Shown here piece after piece: positions 24,047 through 36,059 of a DNA stretch of 64,000 bases (positions within the stretch are counted from its first letter, which is position 1; every line of letters starts with the position of its first letter). The stretch spans positions 36,932,067 to 36,996,066 of the forward strand of contig OX104120.1 in the NCBI GenBank assembly GCA_944474755.1. Direction: 5' to 3'. Below the pieces are notes generated by a model. That model saw only the letters and a program-made list of their open reading frames with translations, was not told the origin of the DNA and did no database searches. A program made the translations under genes and the position numbers. Origin of the DNA: Limnoperna fortunei. Its lineage: Eukaryota > Mollusca > Bivalvia > Mytilida > Modiolidae.

Positions 24047-25763
24047 TCATGTACTGGTATATCTGTAGCTCTTTTCTCTTCGAATACAACAAATCAGTGC
24101 AATGGATGCAACAATTAATATCAACTGAAAAGAAAAAGTTTAAACTTTGTACATTGTGTATTCAATAATTTCTTTTAACTGTAGGCAAAACCAAAACCAA
24201 AGGTATCGTTGAACATAAAACTTGTACAGTGCTACTTTACTAAAATAATCCCACATGTCATTTATTTCAATTTGCCACATTTTTAGTGCAGAAGAAGTTG
24301 TCTTTTTGTATTTGGTTGTTTGTTTTAATGTTGGCATTTAATGCCACTTTTATAAATTTTCAGCTTTATCAAAGCATTCAGTTTTTATTTGGTTTGTTTG
24401 TTTGTTTTAATGGTTTTCAATGCCACTTTCAGCAATTTTTTAACTATATCATGGCTTTAAGTTTTAATTGGGGGAGGAAGTAGAATACCAGGCAAAAAAC
24501 CCAGACCTTCTGTAGGAAAACTGGCAATCCTTGTTAATTTGAAAGTTAAGAACACTCTTCTCGCAGTAAGAATCAAACTGCACCTCAGGTGTTGACAGGC
24601 ACATGATCAATGGTAGTTGACTACTACCTTAACCACTTGACCACTGAGGCCTCTAGAGGGGCGTCTGTACATAATATAATCAATGAAGCAATCGTGTATA
24701 AAAGAATTATTAATAAATAAGCAAACCATGAAATACGAAGTAATACATGAGGTCAAGCAAAGTAATGCTATTTAGCACCATAATAAATATATTTTAAACT
24801 GAGAATTATGTCCTTCTTAATATCATCCAATCAATTTGATGTCTTAGTAACCAAGATCTTTTAATTTTATGTTACTAGGACCAGTTCCTACTCTTGAAAT
24901 CATGGTAGGGATAATGAAACATAAAATCTTATCAAAGTAAAACAGTTCCTACCATGCTGAAATAGTGTACAATTAAGGATTGTTTTCAATTGTTGGTTAG
25001 ATTATTGGATATAGACGACTTTGGGTCAGTTCAGCGTAAACCCACCCAATGTCATCTATATCCAATAATTTAACCAACAATTGAAAACAATACTTATATT
25101 TTAAATTCAATACTATGAAAAGAAATAACAAAAACAATATTTTACAAGTAGTAAAATAATATTTGCAATTCACAAGTTTTAGTGTCGTCACTCGTTGTTT
25201 GCGGAAGAATCCAAGTATAGTCAACTTCACCAATACATATAATTATGATGTCAACAATAACTTACGTGATGAAATACCAAGTACCAAATGGACAATGTTG
25301 CTCAGCTATTGATTTTATAAAGGAAATTAAAATATTGCTGATTGGAATAAATTAAAGTATTATATCATGCATGCCTTAAACAGTAATCACTAGAGTTTAT
25401 ATCAGAGCTCAATAATATTTCATTAAAAACTAACTAATTAGAAGTTAGCTGACATCAAGGAATTCAATGAACAAAAAATTAGTTCAGAAGTTGGGAACAC
25501 TGAGATTGCGGGTTTGATCCTCACTGTGGACAAGTATTGCCAGTTTTCCTACTGAAGTTCAGGGGTTTTCTCTGGGTACTCCGGCTTCCTCTCCCAATAA
25601 AAACTGGATGCCATGATATAGCTGAAAAATTGCTTTGACCCCTAATATCTGGACAACCAATAAAACTAGAACGCAAGTTTCAGTACACTGAAATATGCTC
25701 CATGATGTACACTTTTGATAATAAAAGAACAGTACAGTGCATTTAACTATTCTCCAGGAGTGG

Positions 25764-25804
<41 letters not shown>

Positions 25805-28800
25805 ATTTATTAGTTATCAAGATATTATATAAGTACTGTTTTCAAAATTACAATATATAGGGTTTTAAATTGGCTAAATGATATACAGAACCCAATACAG
25901 TAAATAATACAAAGGATACCAAGATTGAAGTGAATCCACTCTGCAGATTTTATGTTAATTTCAGGACAAGAAAAATAGACTAAGGGAGCTAACAACTTAA
26001 CAATTAACATAGAGTTAAAAAAAAAACTTTTTTTTTCTCAATCTCTCTCTTTTTATATTACATCGAACAATAGGTTTTTTGTCTTTTGTTCATATCTAAA
26101 ATGAATATTATGTAGAATTACACACTCCTTAGACCCCATAGTCAGGAAAAAAGATATTGTAAAATCCTGGCTACATGTATTACCATGAAGAGAAAAAAAG
26201 TTTCAGCAAGATTGGTTTATCCAAATTAAAGTTATTGATCGGAAACTGTTTTTCTATTTTAAGTAGCAGTGACCTTGACCTAGATCTGACTGGCCTCAAA
26301 TCCTATCCCAAGCTATGTCTTCATGCAAGCATGCTACAACCAAAGTTTCAGCAAGATTGGTTTATCCAAACTAAAGTTATTGACCGCAAAATGTTTTTCT
26401 ATTTTTATTAACAGTGACCTTGATCCAACTGGCCCAAAATCCAATCCCAAGCTAGGTCTTTATGCAAGCTTGCAATATCCAAAGTTTCATCAAGATTGGT
26501 TTATCCAAAATGAATTTATTGATCGGAAACCTCTGTTTGGCACGTAACCTGCCCCCAAAATATTTGCGTTAAAACATGGTTAACAAAAAAAAAAAAATGA
26601 TATTGATAGAGTAATGGTTCTTGTAAATTGCACTTTTTCATTGCCAGGTGTCTAGGTACCAAGTTTAAAGTGAATCAATCCAGAAGGTTTAAATTTTCAC
26701 AACAAGAAAAAATTTTATGGGAGATAACTCACAATTAACATAGGAAGATGTATGGTTCCCTGTGTAAAGCACTCCTACTCAGTATCCTCTATCCAACTTC
26801 CAAGTGAAGATGTCAAAAAATGAGCAGATTACCAACAGCTCATTCAAAGAAAAACTCCTAACACAATCAGATTAAAATAATATTTACTTCACTTATTAAA
26901 AACAAAATTTGGACCTTTTCAACACATTATATCTTGAAAACCATAAGAATAAAAAAAATCCAATTACTACCAGTTTTCATGAAAAAAATCATATCAAAAT
27001 TGTATTGAAAGTAAAATTTTACTAAACTGAATAATGAGTTTATATACTTCCTACAGCTGATTCAGAAAGAAACTTGATGAAAAAAAATCCCAAAAAAATC
27101 AGATTAAAAATGAAATTGTCTTCAAATGAAAAAAAATTTGATCCCATTTATTGAAAAACCTAAGAATGATACATAACAAATATTAATTCAAGGTTTTAAA
27201 GTAAAAACAATCAACTTGAAGAAATCCACACATTAAAATTTTTTAATTTAGATGGCATACTACCAAAAGCATATATCTGTAGAAACATTCTTCAAATATG
27301 AAGAAAAATAACAACAGCTCACATTAAAAAATAAGTTCCCTTTTCAAAAAAGAATGGGATATAATATCTATTATCAACCCCAAACTTTATTTTGTCAGAG
27401 GAGCCATACTGGTTAATAATGAAACAAGTGTGGACACAGAAAAACGTCTCGCCTGAATTCCGCATCAGTAACGAAAATAAATTTCGTCATAAGCATTACT
27501 TAAATAGCATTAATTATGAGCAGCGGCCTGTATACCAATTATTGTCACCATACTATGCATAGTTACAGAGGAACTGTCCTAATACAAAAACTTTAACGAA
27601 GTCGCTGAACCGTTAAATTGAGGTCAAGGTCAGGTGACACCTACCAGACAATCACTTACTATTCATCAGCAACCTATATACCAAATATTGTCATCCTACC
27701 ATGCTTGGTTACAGTGGAACAGCAGTAACCTAAAAACTTTAACATAGTCACTGGACCGTGAAATTGAGGTCAAGGTCAAATGGCACCTACCAGACAGTCA
27801 TGTACTATTCATCAGCAACCTATATACCAAATATTGTCATCCTACCATGCGTAGTAACAGAGGAACTGTCGTAACCCAAAAACTTTAACGTAGTCGCTGG
27901 ACCGTGAAATTGAGGTCAAGGTCAGGTGACACCTACCAGACAGTCATGTACTAGTCATCAGCAACCTATACACCAAATATTGTCATCCTACCATGTGTAG
28001 TTACAGAGGAACAGTCATAACCCAAAAACTTTAACGTAGTCGCTGGACTGTGAAATTGAGGTCAAGGTCAGGTGACACCTACCAGACAGTCATGTACTAG
28101 TCATCAGCAACCTATACACCAAATATTGTCATCCTACCATGCGTAGTTACAGAGGAACTGTTGTAACCCAAAAACTTTAACGTAGTCGCTGGACCGTGAA
28201 ATTGAGGTCAAGGTCAGGTGACACCTACCAGACAGTCATGTACTAGTCATCAGCAACCTATACACCAAATATTGTCATCCTACCATGCGTAGTTACAGAG
28301 GAACTGTCGTAACCCAAAAACTTTAACGTAGTCGCTGGACCGTGAAATTGAGGTCAAGGTCAGGTGACACCTACCAGACAGTCATGTACTAGTCATCAGC
28401 AACCTATACACCAAATATTGTCATCCTACCATGCGTAGTTACAGAGGAACTGTCGTAACCCAAAAACTTTAACGTAGTCGCTGGACCGTGAAATTGAGGT
28501 CAAGGTCAGGTGACAGGTGACTGACTGGCAAGAACTCATCATAAGCTACCTCTGGACCAAATTTGATGGACCTAGGGCTTGGGCTTACAAAGATATGAAG
28601 CAAGATGTCAAGTGTTTACGCCGCCACCGCCACCGCCGGATTCCCATACATATGTCTCGCCTCCAGCGACTTTCGTCGCAGGCGAGACAAAAATTGATCA
28701 GCTAGATCAAATGAACAGACGGACAGACAGATCAAAGCACACAATTTTCCTGTTATCATGTGACTAATGGCTCTCAGTTTAAAAATGTAGACCAGATGAT

Positions 28801-31800
28801 ACAAAGATATTCAAAATGAACAGGCATGCCATGAGCGAAACATGGCCACAAAATTTCCATTTCAAGAAAACTGATAAAAGCATTTTTATTTTGTGTGAAA
28901 ACTAAAAAATCTACTTTTTTCATGAACAAAGTTTCTGAACAATAATAAGAATTTCACTAAACACAAAAAACTTACATTTAAATAAAAATGCACAAAATAA
29001 ACAATTACCAAAACTTTCAAGAAAATTGAGTTAGTGCCTGAAAACTAAAAAATACGCCCACCACTTTTCACAAACAAAGTTCCATAACTCTATAATGATA
29101 AATCAGAAAATTCAAAAAAAGTATATGAACTATGAGGCTAACATCATTATATGTAAATTTTTTTAAATGAGACGTATTTTCTCGTCCATGATCTCATCGA
29201 AGGTGACAGCCCTAAGATGAGATGAGAAGAAAATGCTTCAAGTTTAAAAAATGTTAGTAATCATTTTATCACAGTTTTGTAACACTGACGTGACAGTGTT
29301 TACTTAACAACAGCAAGATGAGATGGGCCCTTCTCACTAATGAGACAGCGTGGTACCTATTTTTAGCCGATTGAGATATCCTTATCTCAACCCGTGGGTG
29401 AGATAAGAATTTCACGCTCCTTTTCCCGTAAAAATGTATTGTGACGTCAACTGTCAATTCAGCAATATAAATTACAAAATATTTGCTTTAGTTGTGTTGG
29501 TTTACTATGCCTTTTTAAATATTAACATGAAAACAACATATCCATGACCCAATTTATGCCAAAATATGATAGCGGTAAACATCAAAAACAAACACGGTGA
29601 CGCAACATGTGTACACTGGAGATTATGTTCATGGTAGATAACTCTATTTGTTGCCATATTTCAATAGAACATAACCTGATTTTTTTTAACAAATTAGTGA
29701 GAAATAGAATCAAACACCTGTGGTTGGGCAAGACGGGAAAATCTTAGACACCCGCGTGAAAGATTTCTTTTGGTCTCCAACTCGGCAGAGCCTCATTGGA
29801 GACCAGAAATCTTTTCACTTGGGTGTCTGAGTCTTTCCTCCCCCGGTGTTAGATCCTATATATCTCACGCTAGCAGAGTGAGATGGGATAATACTGCACC
29901 AATAGATCAAAGGAAAATACTGAAAAATAGTGATAAATCATATTACTTATTACACCAAAAATATGTGCTTACCTGGAGTACACCAATGGCAATCCCTGCA
30001 GCTGCGATAAGATAGATATTGTCAATGAACCATTCTTTAGCATCCTCATAACAGCTCTGCAAATAATGTTAATGCCATTGTTTAACTGATTCCCAGTACG
30101 ACGTATAATTACTATTTTCAAAACAAAAGGAAGTAATCATTTGAGGACTATTAAGTAATAAAATGTATGGGCAGTTTGAAGGCTTATTTTGTTTTTACTG
30201 CTTGCTTGTTTGTTTGTTTAAATGGTGTTTCTGCAACTTTTCAGCTAGGGTATATCATGGCATCCAGTAATTATTGGGGGAGTACTCAGAGAAAGCCCAC
30301 ACCTTCTATACAAAATTAGCAATCCTTGTGGATTAAGATTGGAGTTCTGCACACTCTGCCATCAGTGAGCATTTTGTTTTTACTCACCATGCATACATTT
30401 CAAATGATTATTTGTAAATAAAATTTCTTTGCAAAGATTTAAAAAAAATTATCACCACTGATCCTTTATGCCACTCCCACTGCACCCACCACCACCACCA
30501 CACTGCAACCCTCCCTCTAACCAACCCACTTTATGAAAATATTTCTGTAAAATCCATAGATTGCCATGCCCATTGCCTATGTATATCTTTGAATTGCATT
30601 TAACATCACTTTCATGAATCTTTCAGCTATACCATGGAGGTTTTTAGGGAAGGAAGCTGAAGTACCCAGGAAAAAAAACACCAATCTTCGGTAGGAAAAC
30701 TGGCAATAATTGTCAATAAAGACTTAAGTCGAGCACATCCTGCCAACAAAGAGACTTGAACCCTCAACCTCAGTGTTGACAGGTACATGATCAATAGTAG
30801 ATATATAACCACCTTAACCAATCGGCTAGATTAAAAATATATTTTACGGAATGTATGATGTCTAGTCTTTTTTAAAAACTTGTTATTACTATACACTTGC
30901 CAAAAAACCACTGAGTATTGGTAAAGTTTAACTTACAATTAAATATGCGACCTGAGACCCTGATTGTCCACAAGTGTCATATCCACAACAGGAGTCAGGT
31001 ATAGCTTTATAATTGTGGATATCATATACTCCGTACCAGTCAGTGTAGTTATTAACACCACAACATTTATACTGAAATGTAAACAAAAACTCAATAAATG
31101 CACAGTGAATAAATACTGCATTTTTATTGGTTAAAAATATTTAGCAGTATATAAAAACAATTTTTCATCAACTACAAAGATTTTATCCTGCAATTACAAT
31201 AAAGGTATATGAATAAAGTTTGTATTTAGTTCTTTTAATGACTAAATAAGGTCTTCTGGTACCCTTGTCCTCACTTATAAGGATAGGCAGTCTTTTGTTG
31301 TTGAATATGATATTTGTTTGTGATGCATATACTGTGTTATCACTACAGATTATGAACAAAATTTTTTAACTCATGTATCAAACTCTTTTCCATGCCTTTT
31401 TCAAAATAAAAACTATATTTGTACATTGTAAGAGAATATAAAGCTCAACAGAGCCTCACATTTCCACCTGTTTCAAAGGCTCATTACAAAAAAATTATAT
31501 ATTTTCTAACAATGTATGACGATTACATAAGTATATATAATTTGCACAACTTAAATTAAGATATTTGCTCCTTAAGGATGTTTCTGGTCTCACTTTTTTA
31601 TGCTTTTGTTAGCTTTTGGAACTCTCTTCTGTTATCCATTTCAAAGCATTTACTTTTGTCCACATATGGTCTTATATTTCAACTATACTGGTCAGAGAGT
31701 AGTTTTCACCATAAAATGACAGAAGCAATTCTCGCCATTTTGGTGATTGTGTTGTTATTTTTCTATTAAAATCGATGGCAAAAGCTTCAATTGATAGACT

Positions 31801-34800
31801 TCACTATCTTCCATCCAAAACAAGTTAAGTTTATCAATTTTAAAATGCTAATTTTTCACATAAACTGTCAAAAAATAGGGTGGCAAGAATTTCTTGCCGA
31901 CAAGAACTCCTCTGTGACCATTATGTTATTTGACATTTTGTTCCTGTATCAAAGCCTTACAAAGTATAGCAACCATCCGAAAAACTTGTATTTTGCAAAA
32001 GACAAGCAAACATCGTTAAATGTAACAAAAATATTAATTAATGTAGCATAACAAGCTAGAAATACTCTCTAAAATATCAAAGGTTTTCACAAGGTAACAA
32101 TTATTATGAACTTTGAACATCAACATGTATAGTTCAATTTGTATTTACTATGAATTATCTCCCTTATAGACATAAAAAATGAAAACTGAATTCAATAAAT
32201 CCAGACCTTTTCTTGAAGCTTATTCCATGCACTCCTAGTATTGTCTTTCTTCAAACCTTCCAATAGTTCTCTTTTAAGAACCCGCTGAAGCTGTATAAAA
32301 AAATCAAATGCCGTGACCTTTGTCTACATTTTGTTAATTTTGTAACCCTTGTTTTGCTTTGCAGTGATGCTGACAATTTTAATTGTATTGATGCAAGAGT
32401 GCCTGTATATAACTCTAATTTGTTCTCCACACATACACTGTAAGATAATTTGCTCAGATGTTGATACGAATTACCAAAATTAAAATATTCATACCTGGGT
32501 ATTCAGCTTACAATCGTCACAGTGTAGATGATGTATTGCAGGGGAAATGTTTTATCCCTTGTAAAGCCAAAGATATTGGTTTCTTTAAATAGTGTTTAAT
32601 ACAACTTTCAGCATTTTTTTTTATGTAATGGTGTTTAATTTTTTGGGGGTGGAGGAAGCCTAAGTACTAGAGAAGACCCCGACCTTCAGCAAGAAAGATG
32701 GCAATAGTAAATAATGATAACCCCTAAAGCCACAGATATTAAAACTTCATTAGCAGACAATATTATTGAAATATAGAATAGACTGGTCCGTTCTGAGTCA
32801 GTAAAATGATTCAATGTCTCCTTTTTTTGGCAAACTGTTTCTTTAGTGTGTTGATTTATAAGTATACATCTCATTATGCTGTTGCCAGTTTTCCTACCGC
32901 AGGTCAGGGGTTTTCTCCTGGTACTCCGGCTTCCTCCCCCAATAAAAACTGGACGCCATGATACAGCTGAAAAAATTGCTGAAAGTGGCGTTAAAACACC
33001 ATTAAAACAAACAAACAAACATTATGTTGTTGTAGACTGAGCTACAAAGCAGTACAATACAATAAAAAATGAGAAAGAACAACTTAACACCAAAGGTGTT
33101 AAAATATTGGACATACATACTCTACTGATTATTTTGCTGTTCAAGTCCTGAATATGGCTGAAATACTGCTTTCTGGATGTTAAATATCAATCAATCAATC
33201 AATAAATTAAACAATTTGAAAAAATTAAATAAAATCTTCCACTTGCTACCCCCTTTTTTTGTTATTGGTCACTGTGTTGTAAGGTCTAACAACATCCTTA
33301 TAATGCAGCGACATGGGGGGAGGGGGGGGCAAGTGAAAGATTTCATTTTAATTAGATCGAGGTCGGAAATTTTTTCAAAACAACATAATTATGTTTTTCA
33401 TACTTACATCATCCCTATAAATAAACGCTATTATTCCTGCAGCTATTTCCATTGCAAAAATGACCAGTATGAAAATGAAATACTAGAAAAAAAATCAAAT
33501 TCAGTATACAAAAAAATAACTGAATATAAATATTACAACTGATTAAAATTATGGTACTGTTCAGGTTTAAAAAGGTGTTATATTCCATAAATGCAAGATT
33601 TAAAGATTTCTTTTCATCCACACAATGATATAATATTAAATAAAGAGTGTTTCTGCAGTACATGGAGATATTTCCAAGATTCAATGACGCTTTAGGTGAT
33701 ATTTCCACTGTTATTCAGTAGCACGCTCATGCAGGTGATATTTTTTATGCATATGTTCCCAGAGACATTTCTTGTATTTACATACCAGGTGATATTTTCA
33801 GGATTTAATGTTATGTACCTGGGGACTTTTCCAGAATTGAAAATGTTCATGACTTTTTTTTACAGAAATCTCTAAAACCTCCATTCTTATGTAACAAAAC
33901 ATAAAAGTTATTTCAGTCTACTACTTATCTTGTTTGCCATGTTGTATATTATTTCAAGAGCCACAACTCTTGAAGATTTGTATTCAAATTTCTACTTCAT
34001 TTGAATAGCATGGAAGTCCAATGTATTAATGCAATTTTTAAATGGATAATTTTGGAAAACAATTTTGATTGGCATATTTGTATGTTACTTACTAGTCCCA
34101 GCATGCATTGGTTGTTCAGCCATGCCCCAATAAATCCAACCAATGAAACAACAATAACAATAATTCCTGCTGAAATAAGCAAAGCTGATGATGTCTCAAA
34201 CTCCTTACTTTGCAGAATGGATACGAAGTCTGACCGTGACACCTTTAGGTAGATTCCAATAACCATTGCAATTATTCCCATAATCTGAAACAAGCAAGGT
34301 CTAATTGGTATTGATGTTTGCAAAACAAAATTATATTTGTCAAGTTTGGGGTCCAGGGACTTGAATCATAATTATTTCTGTTTTATAAATTCAGCCATTA
34401 AGCCCAGGAACAAAAACCCAAACATTTTTCCTTTCATTTTGGAACTCTCTTCTACTTGTGAAGCATCAACTGTTATTTGTATTCTTTTTCACCAAATACA
34501 TTATCTGATTAGAAAAAAGCTTTCAATACAAAAAAGGATCTTATAAATTCAAAATAATTTTTGTAACTTGCCTTGTTTATTGTTTTTCCTCATAAGCCCT
34601 AACAAAGTTACATGAAATACATTTTTAGATTTTTTTTATTTCACCATTGCCTCAAACAATTAGCATTTTTAAAATAAAAGATAATAACTTGGTTCTTGTT
34701 TTTCCTTTATAATGAAGACACAATTTAAAAACTAAAGAAAATTACATTTAGGCATTTAGGTTATATTGAACAACTAAATCAAATTGGATTGAACACAAGT

Positions 34801-35087
34801 TAGTTGAAAGCTGAAATCTGATTGGCCAATTCAAAAGGAGCAACCCAGGTTATACAAAATAACTTGCGTTGGCCAAATGACCTATTATTATGCCCTTAAA
34901 ATGAAAAGTTCCATGATGTCATTGCTGGTTTTACCGTTAAAATTGTCAGATTATCCTTTAAATAATAATTATAAGAAATTTAAAAGTATTTCTTAATATT
35001 ATTTAACTTATAATGCATAATAATACTTACAAAAAACAATATGTTACATATTCCAAATATAATCCTCATACATTTATAACCATCCAT
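24047..35087 (-). CDS. Tetraspanin, 4-TM, 234 residues, 7 coding exons
   Basis: Exons in transcript order: 35087..35031, 34284..34093, 33482..33408, 32290..32207, 31071..30937, 30056..29973, 24124..24047. All introns are phase 0 with GT..AG ends. TM1 is in MDGYKCMRIIFGICNILFF plus IMGIIAMVIGIYL. TM2 is SALLISAGIIVIVVSLVGF. TM3 is YFIFILVIFAMEIAAG, followed by the usual basic-acidic turn IYRDD. The large loop (about 103-192) has KCCGVNNYTDWYG, PDSCCGYDTCG and SCYEDAKEWF, six cysteines in all. TM4 is IYLIAAAGIAIGVLQ plus LILIVASIALICC, then a short RREKSYRYTST tail. Tetraspanins organise membrane partners such as integrins. The Cys pair commonly found after TM2 is absent (GFIGAWLNNQCML). It is CD9/CD82-like by loop cysteine count; the exact orthologue is not assigned. 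Confidence 0.93.
24388..24655 (-). mobile_element. tRNA-headed SINE, full-length, in the last tetraspanin intron
   Basis: It reads tail to head on the plus strand: GTTTGTTTGTTTTAATGG, CCACTTTCAGCAATTTTT, GGCAATCCTTGTTAATTTG, then ACTACCTTAACCACTTGACC and ACTGAGGCCTC. It is in the sense orientation relative to the host gene, about 260 bp upstream of its final exon. Confidence 0.85.
24979..25091. mobile_element. 113-bp near-perfect palindrome (foldback MITE)
   Basis: Left arm 24979..25019 begins ATTGTTTTCAATTGTTGG; right arm 25051..25091 ends CCAACAATTGAAAACAAT. The arms match at 39 of 41 positions with a 31-bp loop. It lies in the last tetraspanin intron. It could fold into a long hairpin in DNA or in pre-mRNA. 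Confidence 0.8.
25494..25632 (+). mobile_element. tRNA-headed SINE fragment (B box to tail)
   Basis: AACACTGAGATTGCGGG, TTTGATCCTCACTG, CTACTGAAGTTCAGGGG, CAATAAAAACTGGATGCC, ATATAGCTGAAAAATTGC. The head is missing, and the tail stops before the GGCGTTAAACACC block. Confidence 0.75.
25767..25802. repeat. (AT)18 microsatellite
   Basis: An uninterrupted AT dinucleotide run in the last tetraspanin intron. Confidence 0.95.
26196..26545 (+). repeat. Diverged tandem repeat of about 140 bp, three copies
   Basis: AAAGTTTCA(G/T)CAAGATTGG, TTTATCCAAA and TTATTGA(T/C)CG recur at 26201, 26346 and 26485 (spacing 145 and 139). Between them lies GTGACCTTGA(C/T)C. Short ORFs here repeat the same peptide and are not genes. 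Confidence 0.75.
27440..28700. mobile_element. Element with GTCTCGCC ends and an internal 146-bp tandem array
   Basis: The left end contains AAAAACGTCTCGCCTG and the right end CAGGCGAGACAAAAA, an inverted pair, followed by GAACAGACGGACAGACAG. The interior is an array in which GAGGTCAAGGTCA recurs at 27620, 27766, 27912, 28058, 28204, 28350 and 28496, exactly 146 bp each time. It has the same plan as the 6574..7624 element but is unrelated in sequence. It lies in the last tetraspanin intron. Confidence 0.65.
27580..28515. repeat. 146-bp tandem array, seven markers at exact spacing
   Basis: The unit includes CACCTACCAGACAGTCATG, TATTGTCATCCTACCATG and CTTTAACGTAGTCGCTGG. The later copies (from about 27900) are nearly identical, the first two more diverged, as expected for recent expansion from one side. 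Confidence 0.93.
30204..30369 (-). mobile_element. tRNA-headed SINE fragment
   Basis: TTGTTTGTTTGTTTAAATGG, TTTTCAGCTAGGGTATATC, TTATTGGGGGAGTACTCAG, GGATTAAGATTGGAGTTC. The head is missing. It lies in the tetraspanin intron before the sixth coding exon. Confidence 0.7.
30590..30829 (-). mobile_element. tRNA-headed SINE, diverged full-length
   Basis: ATTGCATTTAACATCACTTTC, AGTACCCAGGAAAAAAAAC, ACTTGAACCCTCAACCTCAG (B-box complement), CACCTTAACCAATCGGC (head complement). It ends about 110 bp short of the fifth tetraspanin coding exon. Confidence 0.75.
32588..32710 (-). mobile_element. tRNA-headed SINE, 3' half
   Basis: TAGTGTTTAATACAACTTTC, TTTTTGGGGGTGGAGGAAG, CCGACCTTCAGCAAGAAAG: complement of the SINE middle and tail. 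It faces the oppositely oriented fragment at 32880..33021. Confidence 0.65.
32880..33021 (+). mobile_element. tRNA-headed SINE, 3' half
   Basis: TTGCCAGTTTTCCTACCGC, CGGCTTCCTCCCCCAATAAA, TGGCGTTAAAACACCATT, AAACAAACAAACAAAC. It is less diverged than its inverted neighbour. It sits in the intron between tetraspanin coding exons 3 and 4. Confidence 0.8.
33150..33207 (+). mobile_element. 3' tail fragment of an (AATC)n-ended retroposon
   Basis: AATATGGCTGAAATACTGC, GGATGTTAAATATCAATC, then AATCAATCAATAAAT. Same tail core as at 9176 and 61060. Confidence 0.6.
33222..33357. mobile_element. Foldback MITE with GC-run arms
   Basis: The left arm is AAATTAAATAAAATCTTCC, ACTTGCTACCCCC. The right arm is GGGGGGGCAAGTGAAAG, ATTTCATTTTAATTAGAT. 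The arms are inverted copies with some mismatches. It ends 51 bp before tetraspanin exon 3. Related to 35927..36035 and to a fragment near 58095. Confidence 0.55.
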
Positions 35088-35926
35088 GTTGTACTGCCTC
35101 CAATTTACAGTTTGGTCAACTCCTAAATAAATAAAAAAACACACACACTGCATTTACAAGGGAGATAATTAAAAAAAATCAAACAATAATAGTACTCTGA
35201 AGTCTGAAAATTTATTGCTATATTTTAAAGTAATAACAAATAAGACATGTTGTTTCTCTAACAGATTATAATTCTTTTCAACTCAACTTCTTTCTTGTTG
35301 TCTATGTAAATATGTACCGACTAAAAAAATATAATTTTCTTTATTACAAAATAAAATATGTTAGACATGTATATAGTCATTTACTCCAGAGACATATAAT
35401 TACATGTAATTATATGTCTTTGTTTACTATAAACAGAGAGAGTCATGCATGTGTACTAAACATAACTGAGTCGATTTATCCTTTTTTAATATAAGATAGA
35501 AATAAATTATTTTGATTCGGCATTTTCAAAGCATGTACAAACATAATAGTTCAGAGGAGATTTTTACCAATAAACTCCTTAACAACAACAGTAAACAATC
35601 TGGCATTACATAAAAATGATAATAACAAATTAAACTAATTATTTTTATTCTTTTTTTAACGCAAGAAATGTGCATTTTGTGTAAATGTGTAAACAAGTCA
35701 TATATTTACCTTTTACATCTAATACTCCCAATAATTCCAAAGTAGGTTATTTTTAGAATAATGCAAAAGTTGTCAAACCAGTTTTTATTGTTTACTAACA
35801 TTACGATCAATTTCTTTACAAACGCCACAAACACAGTCTAAATTTGAACATATTGAAGGATGGAGAATTATAAATAATATTTAGAACGTAGACTTAACAT
35901 ATTAATGCGATAATCGTCAGTTTACG

Positions 35927-36035
35927 ATCTAATTAAAATCTGTCACCCCCCCCCCTTTCTGTTATTTGTCGCGACAACGAGCGACAAATAACAAAAAGGG
36001 GGGAATAAGTAAAAAAAATTTAATTTTAATTAGAT
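35927..36035. mobile_element. Foldback MITE with a perfect core hairpin
   Basis: The core arms GTTATTTGTCGC (35961..35972) and GCGACAAATAAC (35981..35992) are exact inverses around an 8-bp loop. Outside them a C run (10 C) faces a G run. The outermost arms ATCTAATTAAAAT and ATTTTAATTAGAT are exact inverses. It lies about 840 bp upstream of the tetraspanin start codon. Confidence 0.75.
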
Positions 36036-36059
36036 TGCATAGCTTGTCATAAATAAGGC

